Assembly (NCBI RefSeq): GCF_029542625.1
Contig: NZ_CP120733.1
Coordinates: 2,356,001 to 2,420,000, forward strand
Length of the DNA: 64,000 bases
Direction of reading: 5' to 3'
Source: Tepidibacter hydrothermalis
GTDB lineage: Bacteria; Bacillota; Clostridia; Peptostreptococcales; Peptostreptococcaceae
The notes under the pieces: model-generated
What the model saw: only the letters and a program-made list of their open reading frames with translations
Database searches by the model: none
What the model was told of the DNA's origin: nothing
In this document: one piece after another, positions 23,310 through 30,856 of the stretch
How positions within the stretch are numbered: the first letter of the stretch is position 1
How the letters are laid out: the number at the start of each line of letters is the position of its first letter
Made by a program: the position numbers and the translations under genes

Positions 23310-23668
23310 ATAAATAAGTTCTGGTATAGCAACCTCATAAGCTTTGTTCTTATCTACGATTATATAAATTTCATCAACACTCCATGAATCATTTGTTTTC
23401 TTTAGTATTTTCTTATTTTTTTCAGTAATAGAAGAATATTCATGTACCCACCCTCATTATTGTTGTGTGAGATATTGATAAACCTCTTTCACTCATCATT
23501 TCTACTAAATTTTTATAACTTAATGAATATTTTAGATACCATCACACGCAAGTATTGTTTATGATTCAAAGTGCTTCCACTTAAATAACTTCCTTACATA
23601 ATCTGTTCTCCAATGTTACAATTTACGAAACAATTGTATAACTGTTTTAATTTTTGCACAAAAACTAT
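23310..23668 (-). mobile_element. IS6-type element remnant 1 (decayed transposase)
   Basis: The minus strand, read across frameshifts, gives KWKHFES..., WYLKYSLSYKNLVEMM, SERGLSISHTTIMR, WVHEYSSI and TNDSWSVDEIYIIVDKNK. That is the N-terminal HTH region and first DDE aspartate (SVDE) of an IS6/IS240-type transposase, broken by several stops and at least two frameshifts; the C-terminal two-thirds is missing. Its left-end sequence (TTTTTGTGCAAAAATTAAAA) lies at ~23645–23668, two bases beyond the stop codon of the immunity gene at 23671, and is shared with remnants at 26575 and 27850. Confidence 0.75.
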
Positions 23669-23670
23669 GA

Positions 23671-24156
23671 TTACAATAAACTTTCTAAAAATTCCTTAAA
23701 AGAACAGCTTATTGGTTTAATAGCATTTTCTTGAACTTCTTTTAAATCAATTCTCTTAAGCTTTTCTTGTGTATAATCAGATTCTATTGCCCCTAACTCA
23801 TGTTCCCAAAATATTATACATGGATTATCTTGTGATTTTCTATAGTCAAAACAAATATAATTCCCTGCTGGGTCACATCCAAAAGGAAATATATTATGTG
23901 GTAATCTCTCTTTAATTCCATTATATACTTCCAATATATTATCTAGGCTATTTTTACAATAGGATAATAAACATCCAAATACTCTTTTTCTACCTTTAAC
24001 TAAAAACTCTTCTGGCTCTGGGCTACCACCATGATTACAAATAGCACACTCCACATAAGCTTTCGGTAATTTAACTTCCCATACACTTTCTAATTCCATA
24101 ATTTCCTTCATACTAATTTTTTCATCTGCATAACTCCATTTCACACAATTATTCAT
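23671..24156 (-). CDS. SMI1/KNR4 (SUKH-1) family immunity protein
   Basis: 161 residues. It has the SUKH pattern: MELESVWEVKLPKAYVECAICNHGG at residues ~21–45, ...PHNIFPFGCDPAGNYICFDYR... near 90–110, and a C-terminal SFKEFLESLL helix. SUKH proteins neutralise toxic nucleases of contact- or LXG-type polymorphic toxins. The start ATG overlaps the stop of a decayed upstream frame (TAATG), suggesting former translational coupling with a toxin. Leftmost immunity gene of the array. Confidence 0.85.
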   Translation of the reverse strand: MNNCVKWSYADEKISMKEIMELESVWEVKLPKAYVECAICNHGGSPEPEEFLVKGRKRVFGCLLSYCKNSLDNILEVYNGIKERLPHNIFPFGCDPAGNYICFDYRKSQDNPCIIFWEHELGAIESDYTQEKLKRIDLKEVQENAIKPISCSFKEFLESLL

Positions 24157-24418
24157 TATCTAATTCCTCCTCTCCAAATAACATTACCACCTAAATGATT
24201 CGCTTGATGAAGTTTAGCATTAACCAATTCTATTTTTCCTGTTCATTCTCTTTAGGTTGCTTTCATCTATATTAAGATGTAGTTTTACAAGTTCTCCTTT
24301 TATATACATTATTTTTCGTTCAAGGAACTTTCCTTTTAATTTTCAAAGTACAAGACATCGATTTATCTAACTTTGGTTCCTTATCCTCCTCTAACACAAA
24401 TGAATATAACGTTTTTCC
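24156..24418 (-). pseudogene. Decayed toxin C-terminus in front of the SUKH-1 gene
   Basis: Three consecutive frame pieces on the minus strand: GKTLYSFVLEEDKEPKLDKS (24320–24418), then ERKIMYIKGELVKLHLNIDE... (24220–24321), then VNAKLHQANHLGGNVIWRGG... ending TAATG on the SUKH start. Two frameshifts separate them. The first piece resembles the fragment at 26356. I read it as the broken C-terminus of a toxin whose immunity gene follows; the toxin class is not recognisable. Confidence 0.45.
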
Positions 24419-24654
24419 TTATTTAATTTTTAATCTTTATTAAAAAGATAAAAAATGTTCTTTATTATTAATTAAATCATTTTATCATTATTTCTAAATT
24501 TAGACAGAACACATTAGTTTTCTTCAATGTATTCTGTCTTTGCTTTTAAAATATATTCATATTGCAAATGCTTTCACTCAAATATATTCTTTATAATAAT
24601 CCCTTCTATATTTTTACAATTTTTAATATTACTACTGATTTTTATATCAAAACA
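24419..24654. other. AT-rich gap in the immunity array
   Basis: No credible gene; only A/T-rich sequence between the toxin remnant and the YezG-type gene. Short frames here are shadows. Confidence 0.3.
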
Positions 24655-25143
24655 TCAGTTATTACTTTCTTCAATAAACTGTTCAATTTTTTTTATCTTA
24701 TTTCTATCATTTTCATTTTTAGGTTCTATCTTCAAATATTTCTTCTGCCAAAATTTCATTATATCCGTCGGTCCAAATTCAGAATTTTCCCACTTTGCAT
24801 AATCAAAATCGACTTTTAATCTCCCTTGAGAAGATAAAATAATTGTAATTGAAAACCAAGGTTCCTGATTATTATCAATAAAAACTTGTTTAAGTTGATT
24901 AGTTAAATCAAACAATTCATCCTCTAAATCCTCATATATTTCCGTGTCACCATTATACAATTCCATAATATCGTAACAATAAATATATTTTTCCTTTTCT
25001 TCAGGTGTATTATAGAAAAAATATACTCCCCCTTCTCCATTCTCTACTTCTCCATTAAAATAAAATGTATCCCATTCAACCGGAATCATTTCATTTACTT
25101 TTTCTGCTATTTTTCTATATAAAGAATTCATTTGTTTTTCCAC
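24655..25143 (-). CDS. YezG family immunity protein
   Basis: 162 residues. The pattern LYRKIAEKVNEMIPVEWDTF, GEVENGEGGVYFFYNTPEEK and FSITIILSSQGRLKVDFDYA with a FGPTDIMKFWQKKYL tail is that of YezG/DUF600, the antitoxin partner of the LXG toxin YeeF in Bacillus subtilis. It presumably protects the cell from a cognate nuclease. The start is GTG behind GGAGG. A truncated toxin frame ends just upstream. Confidence 0.88.
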   Translation of the reverse strand: MEKQMNSLYRKIAEKVNEMIPVEWDTFYFNGEVENGEGGVYFFYNTPEEKEKYIYCYDIMELYNGDTEIYEDLEDELFDLTNQLKQVFIDNNQEPWFSITIILSSQGRLKVDFDYAKWENSEFGPTDIMKFWQKKYLKIEPKNENDRNKIKKIEQFIEESNN

Positions 25144-25695
25144 GAATTTAACCTCCTGCTCTATTTGATATTTTCTTACTAATTGGAAGATTATCTCCTA
25201 TGTTTTTGATACACCCTTTACAAAATCAATGCCTTTAAAGGCCATCTTAACTTTTTTACATAAGCTAATTTTTCCAATTGATGCAACTTTACTAGAAAGA
25301 ACAATTATACCTATTTCAAACCCAGCTCTATCTATAAATCTCGCTCTTATATTTGCATCTCCGTGGATAAGATTCTTAACAAAAGAATCTCCTATTGCTT
25401 CATCAATAGTTGCAAATACTGGAATAGGATTTAAAAACATCTGACCAAGCCCTAGAGTAGTCCTTATTTGATGTCTACACATATCATATATGCCTGTAAC
25501 CACTTCATTTACACTATCACCAATACCACCTAAGAGATTTGCTGCCGCAAGTACACTACCCATAAGTTCTAGTAGGTTAATAGGAAAATCTTTATAATCT
25601 TTTTCTGATAAACTTCCTTCAAAGTAAACTCCTAAATAAGACCTTTCATGTCCTTCAAAAGATATTTTTAATATTTTTTCTATTTCATTTATCAC
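25144..25695 (-). pseudogene. Fragment of a polymorphic-toxin gene (pre-toxin region)
   Basis: 165 open codons beginning with a GTG that has no RBS. The peptide has a hydrophobic Gly/Ala-rich centre (LLELMGSVLAAANLLGGIGD, LGLGQMFLNPIPVFATIDEA) like the linker of LXG-type toxins. After its stop (25198–25200) another frame continues with IGDNLPISKKISNRAGG, so a frameshift ended it early. Both the N-terminal secretion domain and the toxin domain are missing. It directly precedes the YezG gene, its likely former immunity partner. Confidence 0.6.
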
Positions 25696-25765
25696 TATTG
25701 CATAAGTTATATAGGCACTTTTTATATAATTCGCTAGCTTTTTATTCTTTCTATCATTCTAGATA

Positions 25766-25807
25766 AAAAACTCGTAATTTACATTTAGTAAATTATGAGT
25801 TTTTTCA
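25766..25807 (-). terminator. Terminator of the zinc-ribbon protein gene
   Basis: AAAAAACTCaTAATTTAC / GTAAATTAcGAGTTTTTT with 5-base loop just after the stop at 25817. Confidence 0.85.
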
Positions 25808-25816
25808 TTCAATTTT

Positions 25817-26200
25817 CTATTCTATACGTTCTATTATTAACTTTATACCTTCTTTTTCCATTTTATTTCCTAATGCTTTCATTTCAGTTGCTGTTCCCTC
25901 AAATGTTATTAATTCCACTTTCTTCAATTCCTTTATTTTTTCCATTGAATATAAATATTTTTGTCTTAAAAACTTTAAACATTTTATTTTATCATAACAT
26001 TTTAGTTGCCATAAACCACTTTCCTGTATTATCTCATCTCTAAATTTTTCTGGAATTATAGTGCTATCCTCATCGCTCGAAAAACCACATTCACAGTTGT
26101 ACTGCATAAAGAATAAAACTTCGCCTCTAGATATTGTCTGATTATAATTTACTTTAATAATTTTTTTACACATTGGACATTCATATTTTAAAAAAGGCAT
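25817..26200 (-). CDS. Zinc-ribbon protein of the immunity array, unknown
   Basis: 127 residues. N-terminal zinc ribbon with CPMC (8–12) and a second pair NCEC near 35–38, then a helical middle and a C-terminal strand-helix ending KLIIERIE. I do not recognise a named family. Position between immunity genes suggests it is an immunity protein too; this is inference. Own terminator. Confidence 0.5.
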   Translation of the reverse strand: MPFLKYECPMCKKIIKVNYNQTISRGEVLFFMQYNCECGFSSDEDSTIIPEKFRDEIIQESGLWQLKCYDKIKCLKFLRQKYLYSMEKIKELKKVELITFEGTATEMKALGNKMEKEGIKLIIERIE

Positions 26201-26318
26201 TTTATCACTCTCAACATTTTTTAATTTTTTGGTGTTGCTTTTAGTTCATCATTACAAGGTATGTATGTTTCTTTTTGTGTTACTTTAGATACTACTTATT
26301 CATCAAGAAAACCTAAAA

Positions 26319-26345
26319 AAACAGTTATCATATGATAACCGTAAT
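26319..26345 (-). terminator. Hairpin behind the toxin remnant at 26356
   Basis: ACGGTTATCATATGATAACTGT followed by seven T on the minus strand. Confidence 0.65.
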
Positions 26346-26355
26346 AGCAAAAAAA

Positions 26356-26472
26356 TTATTTAACATTATTAAGTAAATCTTGTTTTAACTTTTTAGTTTC
26401 AAAAAACAAACATTTATTTGTCCAAAGTTCATTCTTTAGCGCCTCTACCAAAAATGAATACAACGTTTTTCC
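26356..26472 (-). pseudogene. Second decayed fragment related to that at 24320
   Basis: A 38-codon minus frame: GKTLYSFLVEALKNELWTNK and FETKKLKQDLLNNVK, preceded by a TAA in both copies. Its first 20 bp and the 12 bp upstream (AAATAAGGAAAAACG) repeat the remnant at 24418. Likely leftovers of one duplicated toxin or immunity gene. Confidence 0.4.
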
Positions 26473-26574
26473 TTATTTAAATTTCATTATAAAAACACAA
26501 TATTATAAAAATATTAAATTAAGCTTTTATGTATTAATACAGTTCTTTAAATAAATCTATAATAGAATTTATTT

Positions 26575-26640
26575 GTCAATATTATGAAATAATTATGTAA
26601 CTGTTTTTATTTTCACACCAAAATCAATTATTACTAAATG
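26575..26640 (-). mobile_element. IS6-type element remnant 2 (left end only)
   Basis: TTTTGGTGTGAAAATAAAAA and CAGTTAcATAATTaTTTC on the minus strand match the left ends of remnant 1 (~23600–23668) and remnant 3 (~28010–28065). No transposase codons remain. It lies ~50 bp after the SUKH-3 stop codon, separated by a short open piece (ALVPFVKYKYKNEHLVIID). Confidence 0.45.
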
Positions 26641-26687
26641 CTCATTTTTATACTTGTATTTCACAAATGGAACTAATGCAATTTCAC

Positions 26688-27182
26688 TTACATTTTATTC
26701 TTAAGATACCAATCTATATTATCATTTTTACCTAATTCTCTCCAAGTTAAAGGTCTTTCACCTCGTTGATCTCCAAATCTACTATTCCAAAACTTGTAAT
26801 CATTACTATTAAGTAATCCTTCATAAGTGTAGAATTCACCGCTTTCTGATATATATGCCAAAATCTCTCCATTTGCTATTTCGGCTATTGGTATGGTTTT
26901 TTCTCCAACTTTTTTATCTTGATTAATATTTTTTTTATATGGACCTATAATGTCTTTAATATAAGTTGAATACTCCATAGTATTTTCATCATCATCTTCA
27001 TCAAAAGGCTCATATTCTAATACTATCTTTAAATCACCATATTCCTCAAGAAATTTTTTTAATGCATCGAATACTTCGTATCCCATATTTTGTAAAAATT
27101 TTATATGTTCTGATATATCTATCTTTCTTCCTTCATACCAACCTGCTTTTTTTAATACTCTCTTGGTTTCTTCTAATAACAT
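26688..27182 (-). CDS. SUKH-3 family immunity protein
   Basis: 164 residues. The start LLEETKRVLKKAGWYEGRKI, then FLQNMGYEVFDALKKFLEEY and IPIAEIANGEILAYISESGE, is the SUKH-3 pattern. Such proteins block toxin nucleases delivered by polymorphic secretion systems. RBS is weak. It is flanked by IS and toxin remnants, but its own frame is intact. Confidence 0.82.
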   Translation of the reverse strand: MLLEETKRVLKKAGWYEGRKIDISEHIKFLQNMGYEVFDALKKFLEEYGDLKIVLEYEPFDEDDDENTMEYSTYIKDIIGPYKKNINQDKKVGEKTIPIAEIANGEILAYISESGEFYTYEGLLNSNDYKFWNSRFGDQRGERPLTWRELGKNDNIDWYLKNKM

Positions 27183-27342
27183 TCAACAACACTCCATATT
27201 TCTTTACAATTTTCTACACTCTAATCATTTTGAAAACTATAATTTCCATAATCTCTATTTTTTATAGTAAGTTTAGAGTAAATCATTTAGCAAATAACTA
27301 GGTCCTAAAACTTAAGATCACAGAATCTATCTGATTAACGTT

Positions 27343-27810
27343 TTATTTCAATTGATTTTTATAACACCATTCTGAATCAAACTCCTTGCTTTTAGCTAAT
27401 TTTTCAATATCCTCATATGTATAGTAGCATTTTAATTCATCATAAAATATATCATCCAAATTTAATTTCATATACTCATATATAAAATCTAGAAGCATTT
27501 TAGACGATCTAAAATCTTCAATATTAATACATTATTGATAGTTATTTTCCTGATCAATAAAGTTGAATATTCCATTAACCATATTATCAACATCATTATA
27601 CGCATACATAATAAATTGATTTTCAGTGTCCCCTTCATTATATTTAAAAATAAATGTCACAAATTCATACCTACCATCATCATTTTTTTCAAATTTTATT
27701 CCATCCAAACAGATAATACTGGCTTTATTAGCTGAATGCATTATATCATGTGTTAACTTATCAAAGTCAAATTCATGCTTCTTCTTTAATAAAATTCCAG
27801 ATAACCCCAT
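27343..27810 (-). pseudogene. 155-codon immunity-type gene interrupted by an in-frame TAA
   Basis: Codons 1–92 (MGLSGILLKKKHEFDFDKLT..., IFKYNEGDTENQFIMYAYND) end at a TAA at 27532–27534; the same frame continues for 62 more codons (CINIEDFRSSKMLLDFIYEY..., EDIEKLAKSKEFDSEWCYKN) to a second TAA at 27343. Total 155 codons, the size of the neighbouring immunity genes. One base change would restore it. The family is not recognised. RBS AAGGAG and ATG are intact. Confidence 0.65.
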
Positions 27811-27849
27811 TACTTAACCACTCCTTTTAATAATAGGAGACTATTTATA

Positions 27850-28065
27850 TAACCATTTAATTATTTTTGTGATAGATATTGATGAACCTATTTCACGCAT
27901 CGTTTCTATAGCTTAAGGAATATTTTGGACATCATATCATACATAAAAATATTATTTATAATTTAAAGCACTTCTATTTAAATGAAGTCTCTGAGATACT
28001 CTTTTCTCAAAATCTTGCAATTTTGAAAATGATTATATCACTGTTTCTTTGACACCAGAACCATT
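27850..28065 (-). mobile_element. IS6-type element remnant 3
   Basis: The minus strand begins with GGTTCTGGTGTCAAAGAAAC (IS6-like end) and reads FSKLQDFEKRVSQRLHLNRS, then YDVQNIP, ETMREIGSSIS across frameshifts, matching the N-terminal part of remnant 1 (same peptide order: KHFES.../SERGLSIS). Only the first quarter of the element is left. Confidence 0.6.
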
Positions 28066-28069
28066 TTAT

Positions 28070-28400
28070 TTGACGTATTCAATTTTTATACCGTCATTTT
28101 TAAGTTCACTAACTCCGATAAGAAATCATAAACTAACTATTCACAATATCTACAACATAATGCATTTCATACTCATATGCATTTCTCCATCCATCATTTT
28201 TAAGTAACAGGCTTTAGTGTTTCAAAGTCTACCAGTATTTTATCATATAAAAAGCAATAAATTAGCTTACTTATTTTTCATCTAGTTCATTGTATCCTTT
28301 TTTACTACATTTCCAATATTAAACAATTGCCTTTATCTTTATTTTCATTCAATACCAATTGAAGACACTGTGCTCTGTAGTTATATTCATTAAAATAACG
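28070..28400 (-). pseudogene. Decayed immunity-type gene
   Basis: Minus-strand pieces EYNYRAQCLQLVLNENKDKG, DKILVDFETLKPVT, NDGWRNAYEYEMHYVVDIVN and VSELKNDGIKIEYVK follow in order but in different frames with stops between. Composition and size (~110 codons) fit a lost immunity gene; IS remnant 3 begins right behind its end. Confidence 0.4.
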
Positions 28401-28407
28401 TAGTAAA

Positions 28408-28788
28408 CTATTTCAACTCTACTATTGAAATATTTAGCTTGTTTTGTTCAGCTTTAGTAATTAGTTCTTCTGCTTCCTCTGGTAGAAATACACCAAACTC
28501 CCATTCAGATGTCCCTTCTATAATATTCAATAATTCACCATTAGGTACTGAAGTAATTAGAGGACATATTTTTTTCAAAACTCCAACTTGCTTTGATAAG
28601 GACATATCATTTGACCAATATATTATACCTTTGAACTTCTTTACTTGTTCATTTATTAGATTAGGAGCAATTTCACCCAAAACAGTGAATTCTTTCCCAT
28701 CCATTGGACTCATATAAGTTTTTATTATACCTTCCTCCTTAACCAAGATAGGTTTTTGTTGTTTTAAATTCTGTTCATTACTATTCAT
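28408..28788 (-). CDS. Probable immunity protein, unknown family
   Basis: 126 residues, acidic, soluble. A Lys/Gln-rich start (NEQNLKQQKPILVKEEGIIK) leads into a mixed alpha/beta body (KFKGIIYWSNDMSLSKQVGV, GTSEWEFGVFLPEEAEEL). No family is recognised. It follows the decayed HExxH-type toxin gene by 70 bp on the same strand, so it is the best candidate for that toxin's immunity partner. RBS AGAGGTG. Confidence 0.5.
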   Translation of the reverse strand: MNSNEQNLKQQKPILVKEEGIIKTYMSPMDGKEFTVLGEIAPNLINEQVKKFKGIIYWSNDMSLSKQVGVLKKICPLITSVPNGELLNIIEGTSEWEFGVFLPEEAEELITKAEQNKLNISIVELK

Positions 28789-28860
28789 TAGTTCACCTCT
28801 TTAATATTTATTTTTTTAAGTGTCTATATTCACCATTTGTATTAATAAAGTTCTATATCT

Positions 28861-29755
28861 CTAAATCAAGCCTGATTTCCCAAGACTATCAACGCTTCTT
28901 TGCCAAATATAAGCTTCAAATTCGTTCGTCCTCCTATATGTTTGTGGAGTAATAATGTTTAGCTTCATGCGTTACATATCCAGCGGCACGTTCAGATGTT
29001 AAAATATGGTCAGTATAAATTTATATTTTATTTTCACCAAAGACATATTGCTCTGCCCATCCTCTTGGATGTGTTTTAGCTATATTTAACTCTAAATGAC
29101 CACGTTTTAAAAGCTTTGCAGCTGCTTGCTCTTCAACGCTCCCAGATTGTCTTAATGCTCTAATTATGTTAGCTTGATTAATTTCTGATGATTCAGCTGC
29201 TAATTGACCTGGATGAATACTTGCAGCTTCAGCCTCCCCCTCTCCAGCCTTACTACTTCCTTTAGCAACTGTTTCATTGTAGTTTTTCTGAACTGGCGTT
29301 TGTTCAATCTTATTTATTCCATTATCAACTTCATCTGCATAGTTTCCATGTATATTTGGTACCCCATCCCCAACTAGTTGAAGTCCATTTCTGAATTTAA
29401 TATTATCTAAAGCATTTACAAAATTATTCGCTTTTTCTGCATATTCTTCTCCAAATTCTTTAGCTATATTTTGAGCTTTATTTAAATATTTTTCTCCAAA
29501 TTCATTTCCTACTTCTGTAAGCTTATTTATATTATTATCTATTGAATTAAATATTTTGCTTGCACCTTTTTTAAGCCACGGTGATACTGCTGGTGATCCT
29601 TCTGATGCTAGTTTTTTAAGACCTTTCCCTCCATAGTGAAATGCTCCACCTGTTAGAATTCCTATTCCAACATCAAATCCTAATGTCCAAGGATCTATTT
29701 TTCCATCTTCTAGTGTTTGTCTTACGCAGCTTTCAAAACCGTTTGTTATTCCATT
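28861..29755 (-). pseudogene. Polymorphic-toxin C-terminal region with a HExxH motif, broken by stop and frameshift
   Basis: From 29755 the minus frame reads NGITNGFESCVRQTLEDGKI, DPWTLGFDVGIGILTGGAFH (pre-toxin), a long helical linker, then KTHPRGWAEQYVFGENKI, a TAA at 29021–29023, then in the same frame IYTDHILTSERAAGYVTHEA and KHYYSTN. After a frameshift near 28936 the next frame carries TYRRTNEFEAYIWQRSVDSL to a TAG at 28861. HEAKH (28955–28969) is a zinc-peptidase HExxH, and the downstream NEFEAY could supply the third ligand, so the effector domain looks like a metallopeptidase-type toxin. The N-terminal secretion domain is absent; the YwqK-like gene overlaps its upstream end. Confidence 0.7.
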
Positions 29756-30213
29756 TTATTATTTTTATTTTCTGATTCTCTAAGCCTCAATAAAGTACTA
29801 TAATTTGAATTTGGATCATTAGAGTCAAGCTCTCTATTTTCAATAAGATTACCTTTTTCATCCCATTCTTGATAGTCAAGCTCAATTCCAAACTCATAAT
29901 TAGCAATTAATTTTATTGACCCGTTTTTATACCAGTAAATCTTACGTCCATGACTACTTCCTCTTCTTAATTCATACTCACGCATAAGTTCTCCTGTAGA
30001 ATACCATTCTCTACACATTCCATTAGCAAATCCATTTTCATATGGAATTAATTCTCTTATATTCCCATTTTGATACAGTTCATAACCAAGACCAGTAAAT
30101 AATTCATCATTATAAAAAAACCTATCACCTATATCTCCATATTCTAGTAACTCTATATTTATAGCATACTTAAATAAATTTAATTTTTCGTTTGTACTTT
30201 TATATTTATCCAT
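29746..30213 (-). CDS. YwqK/MORN-repeat family immunity-type protein
   Basis: 155 residues with MORN-like repeats: GLGYELYQNGNIRELIPYEN, GMCREWYSTGELMREYELRR, GRKIYWYKNGSIKLIANYE and YQEWDEKGNLIENRE. In Bacillus, YwqK neutralises the LXG toxin YwqJ, so this is a likely immunity protein. Its start follows the stop of a decayed frame by two bases and its RBS (GGAGGAG) lies within that frame; its own end overlaps the start of the broken toxin piece. Confidence 0.78.
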   Translation of the reverse strand: MDKYKSTNEKLNLFKYAINIELLEYGDIGDRFFYNDELFTGLGYELYQNGNIRELIPYENGFANGMCREWYSTGELMREYELRRGSSHGRKIYWYKNGSIKLIANYEFGIELDYQEWDEKGNLIENRELDSNDPNSNYSTLLRLRESENKNNKME

Positions 30214-30215
30214 TT

Positions 30216-30376
30216 TTATTTATTCTCCTCCATTTGTTTTTTTATTAATTTTGTCATTTTAAAAATATATTTTTCATTATATTTTAATCCTTTAGGTCTA
30301 TATTTTCTTCCTCATATATTTGCTTTTTAATAATTTTTTCTATATTTTTGAACAATAACTCATTTTTAAACTTCAT
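30216..30376 (-). pseudogene. Short frameshifted toxin tail upstream of the YwqK-like gene
   Basis: Minus strand: MKFKNELLFKNIEKIIKKQI with YE, then a shift into GRKYRPKGLKYNEKYIFKMT and a KLIKKQMEENK end, stop at 30216, two bases before the YwqK-like start. A basic C-terminus in front of an immunity gene is the expected place for a toxin, but what remains is too short to classify. Confidence 0.4.
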
Positions 30377-30591
30377 GGTTCCCTTTACAATAATGCAAAA
30401 TATTACCACTTAGCTTCTTTTTTTTCAATACTTTACATATGGTTTGATACATATTACCTATATAATTTTTTTGAAAAACAAATAAAAAAGTAACTTTCAC
30501 GACATCAAATCACCTATTTATTCAATCAAATTCTTTTTATATTACAATATTAAAGTTTGTATTAATTTAATTATTTTTTTATAAACAAACA

Positions 30592-30631
30592 AAAAAATCG
30601 GCAAAAGAATATATTCTTTTGCCGATTTTTT
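30592..30631 (-). terminator. Strong perfect terminator at the right border of the immunity array
   Basis: AAAAAATCGGCAAAAGAAT / ATTCTTTTGCCGATTTTTT, symmetric, so functional both ways. The rest of 30377–30856 is AT-rich and I see no gene in it. Confidence 0.85.
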
Positions 30632-30856
30632 AATTACAATTTAACAAACTAATTAAAATACATTTTTGTAAATAATTTTATTTTAAATTATAAACATTTT
30701 TTTATTATTAATTCCTTATAAAAACAACTTATATTTACAATATGTTTACTTTTTCTCACATAACAATAAATTTAATTGTCATATTGTATAAACAAATACC
30801 ACATAGTATTTTTTTGCTGTTTATTATATTTAAGCATAGTTTTTCCTTCAAATACT

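Noticed and set aside
23310-30376. Prophage
   Set aside because: No integrase, capsid or tail genes; all recognisable families are immunity, toxin or IS.
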